Source: Lamellibrachia satsuma
Lineage: Eukaryota > Annelida > Polychaeta > Sabellida > Siboglinidae
Assembly: GCA_033239005.1 (NCBI GenBank)
Contig: BSQZ01000006.1
Span: forward strand, 9,196,162 to 9,260,161
Direction of reading: 5' to 3'
DNA length: 64,000 bases
Below are positions 30,801 to 41,977 of the stretch, piece by piece. Position numbers and translations under genes: made by a program. Every line of letters starts with the position of its first letter. Position 1 is the stretch's first letter. The notes beneath the pieces were generated by a model, which saw nothing but the letters and a program-made list of their open reading frames with translations, was not told where the DNA came from and did not search any database.

Positions 30801-31411
30801 TCACTAAATATAAACATGATACAATTCAACCAGTTTACTTACACGACGAGGGAGAGCCCACTTTGGGGTGGTTTTTTCCCGTCTACAGCTCCTATGTGGG
30901 AAGCCAGCATAGCCTCGAACTGCGACGGCATGCAACAGCGCTGAGACGGCGATGAAGATTTCGCGTCCCTCCTCTTTCTTGGGGCCGACGCCGACTCTTC
31001 CATCCCCATCGCGTCGAATGCGGACGAACCATCTTTCCGTGCGAACTTGTCCGATTGCGCTTCAACCGGGCTCGCGCCCACTTCCCCTTGGAATTTTCTT
31101 CCGAGTGGCTTGGGGAGAGCCGCATTTCGCTCTATGCCCAGTGCCTCCAAGTAGTCGCTCCCCGTTGTTATGGCTGCAGAGCGGAAGGAAGGCATCTTGT
31201 AGGCATTTAGTTTGCCTGAAGGGACGTGCATTTGTTGTTTCCGCGCCTTCCCGGATTGGTGGTCACCCGAAACAAAGCTCATCCCCCGGCGACCCGGTCT
31301 GAGGATCGGTTCACCGCTGCCATGCCCATGGGTACCCGGCGGTATCTTCACCGACATCGCTGCCGCCACGACCACGAGAGCCCACATCGTCACCAACACT
31401 TTGCACGACAT
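27849..31411 (-). CDS. Ependymin-related secreted proprotein, paralogue B (5 exons)
   Basis: Predicted exons, minus strand: 31,411-30,843; 30,384-30,294; 29,806-29,719; 28,987-28,838; 27,961-27,849. All junctions are GT-AG (donors gtaagt, gtactt, gtaggg, gtaagt) and give one 336-codon frame, stop TAA. MSCKVLVTMWALVVVAAAMS is a good signal peptide. Residues 21-148 are a polar pro-region ending in RKRR (145-148), a furin-type site. The EPDR domain follows: QRCCMPSQFEA (158-168), LSYDYTNKKLHLMYPDMQGD, DGKCHCDR, DDVNMFIS..MTLTRKSDC, and TFMNVTMGISNPDVMTIPQGC with an N-V-T sequon. The domain of about 180 residues is near the family norm, but the long pro-region is unusual. The start is set by the TATA box at 31,461-31,467; an in-frame ATG at 31,462 overlaps that box and is unlikely. 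The role in this animal is unknown. Confidence 0.85.
29008..29580 (+). repeat. (GACC)n microsatellite in intron 3 of paralogue B
   Basis: About 143 perfect GACC units, almost filling the 731-bp intron between exons 3 and 4. The array ends 21 bp from the exon 4 acceptor. Read-through frames (SVGR, TDRP) are artefacts. Confidence 0.98.
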
Positions 31412-31460
31412 CTTTCGAGTCTTCCAAACCAAGCGATGAGCGATCGGGCGAAGACGCCTC

Positions 31461-31467
31461 ATTTATA
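31461..31467 (-). promoter_or_regulatory. TATA box of paralogue B
   Basis: TATAAAT on the minus strand in a GACTATAAATGAGG context, 50 bp upstream of the ATG at 31,411. Confidence 0.6.
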
Positions 31468-31529
31468 GTCGTCGTCGACTGACTCGATGCATGAATCATC
31501 ATCGGGTGCGTGTTTAATTTGGACCCCCG

Positions 31530-33018
31530 AGTGCTTGGGGGAAGGACGTTTGACACTGATGAAATGTATTTACTATTTGTTGAAGCGCAGAACAAGCTTG
31601 TTGGATTGACTCGTATGTCAACAGAACGTGTCCACTAGCGGAGTACGTCGACTTAATGAGCCAACTCAAGTGTTTGTCATGAACATATAAGGCTTAGTTA
31701 AACTTGAATTGCATGCATAACTAATATTATGTAAGCCGGGAATAATGTTCTCGTGCCGAAATGGACTGGTCGTAGATGATACCTTAATGTTTAGCAGTGT
31801 TGTGTTATTAACTTGCAAAAATACCCATCTTCCGGATGCGATAACTTGGCAGTTCGTGTTTACCACATTTCAGGACACACAACATTATAACAGAAATATC
31901 CATCTATGGCCCTTGGTACTTGGCGCTGCCAATTAATATCTTGATGGCTTCTGGGATTCAAACTCTCGAAATTGCGACGTAATACTGGCAGTTGTAGCAA
32001 AGAATAGAGACGACTTACCCTTATATTACGCAACTTCGGACAATCGAAGAAACGACGCATGGCGTTGTCAACTACTATACGTAATTGTTCGAATAGCGTT
32101 GCCGACAGTGCTACTTAGTAATTACAAAAGGTAATACGATTGTTCGTATAAAGGGTAATAGCGGGGGTGAATTTCGAAAATAATAAAACTGAGACAGCCG
32201 GACCGTCGTAGATGAACCCCTGAAAGTTTGGCGCCCTGATGTGCGTGTGGTGTGCGTGCGTGCGTGAGTGTGTGCGTCCGTGTGGCAGAGAGGACATTTG
32301 TTTGAACACGTATGTCCCGATTTTGAAATGTATCTTCTAAACCCGGGATGCGACAAAAACGGATGATGTCTAGCAAATTTAGTATAATTCTAGTCTTAAG
32401 CCATATTGGATTTTAGAACATGTGATTTCGGATTGTATGCAATTATACTTCTTAATGGCGTCTTAAGATTCCGGGCAGGGTGGTGCAGGATGCATAACTT
32501 CGTACGGGCACGGGTATACAGAACACACGTCGTTGTGAAGGGTCGGTGTCCCCGCTCTACTGTTATGTAAATACGGTTGACGTTCGCGAAAATGTCCCGA
32601 TTAGCTCTTAGGTGTGTCTTTAATCCAGCAAATTCTTGGATTGTCTTTAATAACAGGACAAATAGCTTTAAGAGATGGAGTTCGAGTATGTATTTCTGGC
32701 AGTGGTTGGTTCTGCATATGTGGTGTGATAATCTATTATTGTTAAAGGGTATGAAGAAAGCTCAATTTGACTTGTAGGCAGGACCACAGCAAGACGTGTA
32801 GCCTGATGCACCAACCAGGGGGAAGAGGATAATAAGTAGTAACTACAGCAGGGGATATTATAGGGGACACAATTGATTCTCGTTTCGAGGCGATAGCTGA
32901 CGAGATGCTTTGATAAATAATAGAAGAAAAGGGACACATTGTTTGTTCTCTCTGTTTTAATTCTAAATGTGTTGATGCGTGAAATGCGATAGCTGGCAGC
33001 GTTGGACCGAAAAGTAAA

Positions 33019-33055
<37 letters not shown>

Positions 33056-34690
33056 CTCTCTCTCCGCCTCTCTCTCTCTCTCTCTGTTTCGCTCTCCCCC
33101 TCTGTCTATCTGTCCCACTCTCTCTCCCTATCTCTCTCTCTCTTTGTTCTCTCTCTCCGCAGATATGCTTAATAGCTTGGTTTCAATGAAGTATCATCAT
33201 GTTGGAAACCACATCTACTGAGCTCCTATATATCAAGCTGTCAATACAAGACAACAGCATAAAGTATGATCAACTTTCCTGTTCGTCATAAAACATCGAA
33301 ATGGCAGGAAAACAGTATCCGGGTAAAAAAGTCCTCTTCGACGTTATCCAATTTTCTCATTTACAGGCTTTCCTATGTTTGTAAATGGGACATAGTATAT
33401 GTACATCCCATGCTTCTCCCCCCCCCAAAAAAAAAGCACTAGTGACCACGTAAACATAAGGAGTTCTATGTTATCTGCCTTTTACGTTATCGCGTTGGAA
33501 GTGAACGTTATAGCCGCTCTTGTGACGATGTTTTTGGCTAGACTCGGACGTACTTCAGTTGCTGCGGGAGAGAAATGGCAATCATACATGATAATGAACC
33601 AATATAAGCATCTTCCGTTCGAAACGATTGATTGCTAACATACATCCTCTTAAAATTTACCAATTTTGTTGTTTAAATTGAAGCGAAGACTATTCTTTTC
33701 TCCCGCCATACTTCGTCTGCACATTCGAGAATAAAGGATGGATATCGTCTAAAACGGCCAATGGATGAGTATTTGCATAAATACAGTTCTAAGTTTCCAA
33801 TATATGTATATGAAATGTAATCTACAACAACATTTTAATATAATACTAGATTTTTGCGGCTGCTGAAATGATATGGTGATTAGAAAAACGATCTAGCTCG
33901 GGTATTTTCCTATATCTCTTGGTTTATTATATCGTCTTGAAAAAAATGTATCGTACTTGAAAAAAACTTAAACATCACCATTATTAAAATGAGAGTTTAA
34001 ATATGCTTGCATATTGTCTTAGGTGTAATTCGTCACGTAATTCGACCGCTAATCGTGCACGCTAAAGGGGCGCAGGAACTAAAGAGAAGCACATTACGTG
34101 GCCATTGCTTCGTCAAATACTATATTCAAACATCGGAGTTGAGCAATGAAGCCGGGGAATAGAGGAGACAGAAGGGGGAGTATGGAAGCAAGTTGGCCGC
34201 CCATGTATGCAAAAAAACTAAACGTTTCAGGATGATTTCGCGTAAAACCATGGGGACATTTCATAATCATTCGGAAAGATCGCGTGCGCAGTGCGAGAAC
34301 GTCGCCTTTCTCAATGAGTCGCTGATACATTCTGAATTCACTGTGCGTTTAGACTTTGCTGGCATTACGTGTGTCACTCGACACTCGAAGAAGTGGGCGG
34401 TGTGAAGTATTCCAAGGAGCAGGTGTCTGTGCAGTCGTTCACTACACGGCGGCAAGTCGAGAGGTGCAGCATAACAAGCCTGCTACACGATGAGATGACT
34501 CATAATTATGCGACTTCTCAAGCACAAAGGCCATCGTTGGGCGGTGTAAACACCTGCCCCACTCTCAGTGTGATTCTCCGAAGAGTCAATACAGGAAAAG
34601 CTCAAGCTTGAAACTGGTATCGTTTTTCCAGTTCATGTTCAAGATTTCTACGTCGGTCATTATTACAAAAATGTGCCCGAGAAAAACCCT
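31530..34690. other. No supported gene
   Basis: Unique sequence with a CT-rich run at 33,021-33,165 and a short GTGC run near 32,240. No exon or mobile-element hallmark was recognised. Confidence 0.35.
33021..33165 (+). repeat. (CT)n low-complexity tract
   Basis: Interrupted CT/TCTC repeats ending at CTCTCTCCGCAG. Confidence 0.9.
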
Positions 34691-34699
34691 ACACTGACT

Positions 34700-35345
34700 T
34701 ACTTTAATCCTCCTCTACTGCCTTGTTGATTCCGTCGAGGAGATGACATTGGAGGGAGTCAAGCGTTGTCTCGTATGATCCTCCGCCTATGCTTCAAGTA
34801 TCTGTCTATATGCCCCTTGAATTGGTTGATTTTCTTAGACATAACCGCTGCCTCCGACAGTCTATTCCAGTCGTTCACAATAATCCTTTCGGTGAACGAG
34901 TACTTCCGTGTGTCCAATCTTGAGAGCACTTTGGTAACCCTGCAGACCGTGCATTTTCCGTGACGAGGAAGTCAGCAGGAAGGTTGACTATTTTGAACAC
35001 TTCTAGCGGCATAAAACACCGGGCGCCTGAATGCAGTAGACTACTGCCAGTAGACTACTGCCAGTAGACTACTGCCAGTAGACTACTGCCAGTAGACTAC
35101 TGCCAGTAGACTACTGCCAGTAGACTACTGCCAGTAGACTACTGCCAGTAGACTACTGCCAGTAGTCTAGGTGCCGTTTTACAAGGAATTGAAATCGTAT
35201 CGCTACCTCATTGATCTTATATTTGATGGCTGGGTTGACCATGCCTAGTTTAGCATTTGCCTTCGTGGGCGCTGTAGCACACTGCTCCTTTACTTCAAGT
35301 CTGCATGTTGTTGTCACGCTTAAGTATTTTTCTTCATTTGGTAGT
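34700..35345 (-). mobile_element. CR1-like LINE ORF2 fragment split by a 14-bp array
   Basis: The minus strand encodes KYLSVTTTCRLEVKEQC, then TKANAKLGMVNPAIKYK, then VAIRFQFLVKRHLDY, the usual CR1 stretch ending in RPHLEYC. The 14-bp repeat cuts the frame at that point. Beyond it come KYSFTERIIVNDWNRLSEAA and INQFKGHIDRYL, the CR1 ORF2 C-terminus. It is 5'-truncated and dead. Confidence 0.75.
35034..35169. repeat. 14-bp tandem repeat, about 9.5 copies
   Basis: Perfect CTACTGCCAGTAGA units. Each contains the near-palindrome CTACTGCCAGTAG. Confidence 0.95.
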
Positions 35346-35578
35346 CCTATTGGGACATCACAAATGATGTAGTCATTCTGTCTATTTTGTGACGATAGAA
35401 CACAAAATGTATAGAAGATAGTTGCACACACACACACACACACATGCACACGCACACGCACACGCACACACACACCTTTATCTAGATACACTAAAACAGC
35501 TCGAGAGTTTGTGATCTGGCGGTGACGAAAGGAAAACTTATTTCGACTAAACAATAATTGTATGTATGTGTTATTGTC

Positions 35579-37037
35579 CGGACAGAGTTTGTTGTGACGT
35601 ATCTATTGGACAGAGTTTGTTGTGACGTATATATAGGACAGAGTTTGCTGTGACGTATCTATTGGACAGAGTTTACTGTGACATATATATTGGACAGAGT
35701 TTGTTGTGACGTATCTATTGGACAGAGTTTGTTGTGACGTATCTATTGGACAGAGTTTGCTGTGACATATCTATTGGACAGAGTTTGTTGTGACGTATCT
35801 ATTGGACAAAGTTTGTCTTAACTTTTCTACTGGACAGAGTTTGTTGTGACGTATCTATTGGACAGAGTTTGTCGTGACGTATCTATTGGACAAAGTTTGT
35901 CTTGACTTATCTATTGGACAGAGTTTGTTGTGACGTATCTATTGGACAGAGTTTGCTGTGACGTATCTATTTGACAGAGTTTGCTGTGACGTATATATTG
36001 GACAGAGTTTGCTGTGACGTATCTATTGGACAGAGTTTGTTGTGACATATCTATTGGACAGAGTTTGTTGTGACGTATCTATTGGACAGAGTTGTTTGCT
36101 GTGACATATCTATTGGACAGAGTTTGTTGTGACGTATCTATTGGACAGAGTTTGTCGTGACGTATCTATTGGACAAAGTTTGTCTTGACTTTTCTACTGG
36201 ACAGAGTTTGTTGTGACGTATCTATTGGACAGAGTTTGTCGTGACGTATCTATTGGACAAAGTTTGTCTTGACTTATCTATTGGACAGAGTTTGTTGTGA
36301 CGTATCTATTGGACAGAGTTTGCTGTGACGTATCTATATGACAAAGTTTGCTGTGACGTATATATTGGACAGAGTTTGCTGTGACGTATCTATTGGACAG
36401 AGTTTGTCGTGACGTATCTATTGGACAGAGTTTGTCGTGACGTATCTATTGGACAGAGTTTGTCGTTACTTATCTATTGGACAGAGTTTGTTGTGACGTA
36501 TCTATTGGACAGAGTTTGTTGAGACGTATCTATTGCATAGAGTTTGTTGTGACGTATCTATTGGACAGAGTTTGTTGTGACGTATCTACTGGACAGAGTT
36601 TGTTGTGACGTATCTATTGGACAGAGTTTGCTGTGACATATTAATTGGACAGAGTTTGCTGTGACGTATCTATTGCATAGAGTTTGTTGTGACGTATCTA
36701 TTGGACAGAGTTTGTTGTTACGTATCTATTGCATAGAGTTTGTTGTGACGTATCTATTGGACAGAGTTTGTTGTGACGTATCTATTGGACAGAGTTTGCT
36801 GTGACGTATCTATTGGACAGAGTTTGCTGTGACGTATCTATTGGACAGAGTTTGTTGTGACGTATCTATTGCATAGAGTTTGTTGTGACGTATCTATTGG
36901 ACAGAGTTTGTTGTGACGTATCTATTGGACAGAGTTTGCTGTGACGTATCTATTGGAAAGAGTTTGCTGTGACGTATCTATTGGACATAGTTTGCTGTGA
37001 CATAGCTATTGGATAGTTTCGTGTGACGTATCTATTG
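35579..37037 (+). repeat. 28-bp minisatellite, about 52 copies, with higher-order structure
   Basis: The unit GGACAGAGTTTGTTGTGACG + TATCTATT recurs at 28-bp steps. Variants (TTGCTGTG, TTGTCGTG, ACAAAGTTTGTCTTGACTT, TTGCATAG) recur in order. The block starting at 35,804 repeats from 36,171, about 13 units later. Most units contain TGACGTA. No spacer-like unique sequence and no coding frame. Confidence 0.95.
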
Positions 37038-37039
37038 TT

Positions 37040-37995
37040 TAGGAAGGAAGAGGTGAATGTTGGGATATAATAATAGAGAAATGATAATTAGTTTAAATGG
37101 TGTCACTGGAAGACGGCTTTAAGCCAAATGACAAAAGTATTGAAAGTCTTCAGATATATTATATATATATTTTTTACGTGTTGTTGTAAAAAATAAAGTC
37201 ACTTAATTATTAGTCGGGCATGGGTTCATTGAGCAGGTATTTCTGAAAAAAATAATTGGTCAGCCTACTAGTCTTTTCAGATTGTTTCAATGAAAATTTA
37301 GTCATTGTCTCTACATTATATACAGCCACCTGGCAGTTACCAAACAGATGTAGGTTAACATAATAACAACTGAAAAATAAAACACATAATGTCTTGTAGA
37401 TCATGATTACTAGAGAATGTGTACATTTCGAGTAAACAGGAGTGATGTATTAATCTACATTGATTGTATTCCACAGGTTCAGGAAGGTACACATTGTCAA
37501 ATAAAATCATGCTTGTTTTATCAGAACAAAGTGAATATCTTTATTTTGTTAATGTTTGTTATAGTTCTTGAAGCATGTATTTGGTGGCTGTTAATTGACT
37601 GTTTTGACAAATAAATTCAACTTGGTGATCCATGTTCTTCTAATGCTCTAGTTGAAGTCTTCTTGACACTAAATACTAGGAATTGTACACATTGTACAAT
37701 CCTTCTTGTTTCGTCTTTATTTTGTTCAAAACATGTATTACCCTGTTAATTGACTGTTTTGACGAAAAAGTGTAAAATTGGTGATTCATTTATAAGTTCT
37801 TCTGGTACACTATTTACGCTACAGACCCACGCTCACGCCGACATCCACATCAAACGAAGGAACTAAAATTGCATAGTTAACGCCTGTAAACAATTGAAGT
37901 TGATCGGAAAACAGTAGCGATCTGATATTGGCACAACAACTCCAGCAATTTTGCTACGTTGTTGCAGCGTTTGAGTTGTTATGAAAATGTATTAC
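37040..37995. other. No supported gene
   Basis: AT-rich, unique sequence. A duplicated ~100-bp motif (TTAATTGACTGTTTTGACAA near 37,590 and a diverged copy near 37,745) is the only structure seen. Confidence 0.4.
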
Positions 37996-37997
37996 AA

Positions 37998-38912
37998 TGC
38001 CTATGTAATTTATATAAATAAAGCATTTACCAAACTTACGCTACACTGTGGCTCAACTTACCCCCCCACCACCACCACCAAATGTTAGTTCAGCCAGCTT
38101 ACCAACCCTATTTGAATCAACCATAAATGATTATCTATGCATATAGATATGTTATCTTGGTATAAAATGATCTACTAATAATCATAGTTTACGTGAGTAA
38201 AAACAAGTTTGACTTATGAATATAATATCAAAAATAATGAAAACTGGCTCAACTACACTGCCTACCCCTGAGTGCCTGCCCTGGTTGTTTGCCTGTGTTG
38301 GCTCGAATGTCAACGGGTGACCTGTTCCCAGTTTGACAGTCAATATGCTAACGTGACGCGGGACCAGCGACTGTAACACCCACTAACTGTACCTATACCG
38401 TGATATGTGGCATGGAGACAACTTGAAGCATCAGTTCGTGCATGGAAATAGCATATAGCAACACGTGCATGAAAACATGCCTGTTTGTATTAATTACTTA
38501 TTGAAATGGTCATTATGCGTGAGATTAACAGATAGCTGCGTGAGAGCGTGAGACGGAAGTTAGTTAAATACGTGAGCCAAGAGCATGAGATTTGGTTGTC
38601 CTGCTCCCCCGACAGTGGCGCCACTCAGGATATTACGGGAAGGCAGTGTTAATTGAGCCATTTTTCATTATTTTTTATATATAGGGCATGATTATATTCA
38701 TAACTCAAAATTTTTTACTCACATAAACTATGATTATTAGTAGATCAAGATGTTATATCTAGTATTATATCTAGTATGTATATATAATTATGTGCAGCTG
38801 ATTCAAATAGGGTTGGTAAGGTGGCTCAACTAACACTTGGTGTGGGGTAGGTTGAGCCACAGTGTAGCGTAAGTTGGATAAATGCTTTATTTGTATACTT
38901 TATATAGGCCTT
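37998..38912. mobile_element. Inverted-repeat (foldback/MITE-like) element, about 0.9 kb
   Basis: Arms 37,998-38,270 and 38,630-38,912 are diverged inverted copies. The best-matched part is AAGCATTTACCAAACTTACG / CGTAAGTTGGATAAATGCTT next to CACTGTGGCTCAAC / GTTGAGCCACAGTG. The ~360-bp centre has no coding signal. Ends are not sharp and no target duplication was found. Confidence 0.55.
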
Positions 38913-39159
38913 CTACTAACATTTAGTAACAACTCAGCCAACACATCTACCCAATGGGTACAACACGTCTCTGACAAATCTACACGCTTAATTAATAAGT
39001 TGACACACTTAATTAATATAGACTTATAGGCCAATTGCAACTAATGTAACTGACTGCTAATATGTTGCTTTGTAGCTATCCGATGTCCCAATTTGTTCGG
39101 AAAAATTAATCCCTTGATGTATGTTTGGATAAAGAACACTCATCTTCGTTCTTTACCCG

Positions 39160-39238
39160 CTGCTCAGCTTACCCTCCCTTGAGCCTTATGTGGCTCAACT
39201 AACCCTCCCTTGAGCCTTGGGTGGCTCAACTAGCCCCG
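39160..39238 (+). repeat. Short tandem repeat GGCTCAACTAACCCTCCCTT
   Basis: Three imperfect ~31-bp copies (GGCTCAACTAACCCTCCCTT then GAGCCTTGTG). The GGCTCAACT motif is shared with the 37,998-38,912 element. Confidence 0.6.
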
Positions 39239-39280
39239 TTTCGACAATTAAACTTTTAAATAAATGTCTCATTAATGCGC

Positions 39281-39285
39281 GAAGT
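39281..39285 (+). other. Probable target site duplication of the LTR element, left
   Basis: GAAGT before the 5' LTR pairs with TAAGT after the 3' LTR (43,931-43,935), a 4/5 match. Confidence 0.45.
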
Positions 39286-39463
39286 TGGTGTGGTCTCCCT
39301 ATATGTGACACCCCTAGGACTGAACCCCTTATTTGGTTTAAGGTTCACTTCAGGCTTTTGACCTACAATTATATCAACAGCTATTCTCAACCGTTCTTAC
39401 AATAAACCTCTTCTACAATAGTAACTGTGACTGGTGAGTACTATTGTATCAGAAAACATAACA
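39286..39463 (+). repeat. 5' LTR
   Basis: 178 bp, TGGTGTGG...CATAACA. AATAAA at 39,401-39,406 is a likely polyadenylation signal. Confidence 0.92.
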
Positions 39464-39482
39464 TGGCGCAGTCGGCATGCGG
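39464..39482 (+). promoter_or_regulatory. Primer-binding site
   Basis: TGGCGCAGTCGGCATGCGG starts directly after the LTR. TGG is the complement of a tRNA 3' CCA end. The tRNA is not identified. Confidence 0.6.
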
Positions 39483-39569
39483 TTGTAGCTGAGAGAGAGT
39501 ATACAATAAAAGCTCTACTCTAGAATTGAGAGGCATAGTCTACGTTGCTCGTAGTGAAAATCGCTGAAA

Positions 39570-41132
39570 ATGGAGACAAGGTCACGCTCAGTCGTTCGCA
39601 AAGAACCACAAGAGGGAGCCACGGGTGGCGACGAAACAGTTTGCAGTGTATCGCCAGACGGCGAGACCGACACACCTAATTGGTTAGCGACGTTTCTATC
39701 GCATCAAGAAGAGCGCGATTTGAAGCGAGAAACATTGGCAAACGAACGTCACGAAACATCGATGCGTTTATTATGCGAAACGTTCGGTAGACGCATACGA
39801 GACATTTCACCACATGCTGAACGCAATGAACCAAACGGAGACACGGCCAATGCAAACGACACAACGCCCATTCGACCGATTCCGGGGGGACGACTCGCCA
39901 AAGCTCGACCACCAGAACTAATGCCAGCTGATATTTCACTGCGCGATCTGACTTCATGGAGGAGGGCATGGGACGATTTCGCCGAATTGGAACAATTGAA
40001 TCGTTTTACACTGCCTCAACAACGAGCTATGTTACGCACTAGCTTATCTATAGACATGCGTTCGACACTGCATCTGGCAATTGGCATCGACAACGACGAT
40101 GATGTGTGTGTGTCGGAGATTCTGGACCAGATTCACGAGTACGTTCGAGCAAAGAGGAACGTCACGCTAGACCGCGTGGCTCTTGAGGAGCGCAAACAAG
40201 AAGATGGCGAAACCTTCGACCAATTCTACATTGCTTTGCGTGAGATCGCCAACAACGCAGATCTGTGCCAGACTTGCATCGATGATCGACTTACCACGCG
40301 AATTATGTCAGGAATTCGAGATCCAGAAACGAGACGGAAGCTACTTGCACACACACCTCCGCCGTCATTGCAGACGACGATCGATCTCTGCAGGAGTGAA
40401 GAATCTGCTCGTAAAGACAGCGCGACGCTGGCTAGAGGCGGGAATATCAACACGACAATCGAACACATTCGACAGAAAGCACGACCACGCAATGTCGGCA
40501 GAAAGAACGTCCCCATAACGCACACCCAGAGTTGTGGTTACTGTGGGAAGTCAACTCACGCGTCGCGAGATGAGTGCCCAGCACGGCACAGTGAATGTGC
40601 TAATTGCAAAAGAGTCGGACACTGGGCCGCTTGTTGTCGTCAAAATAAAAAGCGTAACGGCAAAAAACAGTATCATAAAACTGCTATGAGCCAGATTCGT
40701 GTGCTAGATGTTGTAGGCGAAAAACAACACAGGCGTGCACCACGCATAGAGGTGGATCTTCACCACAATGCAGACGATAGTTTCATCACCACGGTTCAAG
40801 CGACGCCAGACACGGGCGCTGAGGCTTCCGTTGCAGGAATAAATTTCCTCAAACAAATGAAACTAGAAACTGGCAACATGTGTGACACTATCATAGCAGC
40901 AAACGGTACTTCGATTGAATGTATTGGATCTCTGAACATTTACATTCACGTCGCAGGCAAAAGCACTAAAGAGACTGTTCTCATATGCAAACAACAACGT
41001 GGATTATTGCTAGCCTGGTATGTTTGTCGCGATCTGGGAATTGTACCACACATCTACCCACTGCCAGTCCGTTCGATTACACACGAAATCGCAGCGGAAC
41101 CCTCTCTTGTGCCGATAAACAGTCCGCTATGA
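39570..41132 (+). CDS. Gag and aspartic protease of the LTR element
   Basis: 520 codons from METRSRSVVRK. Residues 1-75 are charged. Residues 110-290 fit a retrotransposon capsid region (LRDLTSWRRAWDDFAELEQL). Two zinc knuckles follow from residue 322: CGYCGKSTHASRDEC and CANCKRVGHWAACC, the second close to canonical CX2CX4HX4C. The protease active site is DTGAEASVAG, with the catalytic Asp at residue 414. The frame ends at TGA 41,130-41,132, before RT; the usual linker to RT seems deleted. Gag would form the particle and bind element RNA, and the protease would process the polyprotein. Confidence 0.88.
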   Translation: METRSRSVVRKEPQEGATGGDETVCSVSPDGETDTPNWLATFLSHQEERDLKRETLANERHETSMRLLCETFGRRIRDISPHAERNEPNGDTANANDTTPIRPIPGGRLAKARPPELMPADISLRDLTSWRRAWDDFAELEQLNRFTLPQQRAMLRTSLSIDMRSTLHLAIGIDNDDDVCVSEILDQIHEYVRAKRNVTLDRVALEERKQEDGETFDQFYIALREIANNADLCQTCIDDRLTTRIMSGIRDPETRRKLLAHTPPPSLQTTIDLCRSEESARKDSATLARGGNINTTIEHIRQKARPRNVGRKNVPITHTQSCGYCGKSTHASRDECPARHSECANCKRVGHWAACCRQNKKRNGKKQYHKTAMSQIRVLDVVGEKQHRRAPRIEVDLHHNADDSFITTVQATPDTGAEASVAGINFLKQMKLETGNMCDTIIAANGTSIECIGSLNIYIHVAGKSTKETVLICKQQRGLLLAWYVCRDLGIVPHIYPLPVRSITHEIAAEPSLVPINSPL

Positions 41133-41977
41133 AATGGTGTCATCCGCTCGTGGTAGTGCCAAAATCACGAGGCGGCGTTCGTCTATGCGTAGACCTTACG
41201 CAACTCAACAAACATGTGCGATGACCTATTCATCCGATGAAGACGCCGAAAGAAGCCGTTTCGAACATCACGCCAGGGTCGAAATACTTCTCATCACTCG
41301 ACGCGAAACACGGCTACTGGCAGATCGCACTATCTCCAGAATGCCAAGAACTGACGACGTTCCTAACACCATGGGGACGCTATCAATTCCTACGCAGCCC
41401 GATGGGACTATCTTCGACAGGTGACGAATATTGCAGACGCGGTGACATCGCCATCGCCGGTTTGAACAATATTCAAAAAGTCATGGATGACATCATTGTC
41501 TTCGATGAGAACTTTGAACGACATGTTGAACGAGTTCGTACACTATTACAACGATGCAGAGAACACGGCATCACCCTGAATGCAGACAGGTTCGTGTTCG
41601 CAGAAAACGAGCTGAACTATGTGGGATACAAAGTTAACGCAGACGGTGTCACCACAGATCCGGAGAAACTAAAAGCAATCGCAGAGTTCCCGGCGCCCAA
41701 CTGCTTGACCGAATTGCGGTCATTCATGGGTCTGGTCAACCAACTTGGTGACTTCACGACGGATATCAGCACGACAGCAGATCCACTACGCGAACTACTG
41801 AAATCTCGGAACGACTTCAGATGGACAGAAACGCATACTGCAGCGTTTATAGCGACAAAGAAAGCGTTGACATCCGCTCCTACACTCGCACATTTCGACC
41901 CGACGAAATCCACCGCGTTACACACAGATGCTTCACGACGAAAAGGCCTGGGCTACGCACTGCTGCAAAAAACATGA
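41133..41977 (+). pseudogene. Reverse transcriptase and start of RNase H, interrupted
   Basis: RT blocks in order: WCHPLVVVPKSRGGVRLCVD, then an in-frame TGA (41,222-41,224), then [40 protein letters not shown] and [10 protein letters not shown], the YxDD-box position here reading [24 protein letters not shown] and the RNase H start [16 protein letters not shown] follow, and the frame ends at 41,977. The N-terminal RT segment expected before WCHP is missing. V(M/V)DD variants occur in related gypsy elements, so that substitution alone does not mean inactivity. Confidence 0.85.

Noticed and set aside
31460..31462. Upstream in-frame ATG of paralogue B
   Set aside because: It lies on the TATA box and would add 17 charged residues before the signal peptide; 31,411 is preferred.
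35579..37037. CRISPR array
   Set aside because: Units are directly adjacent with no spacers, and the genome is eukaryotic.
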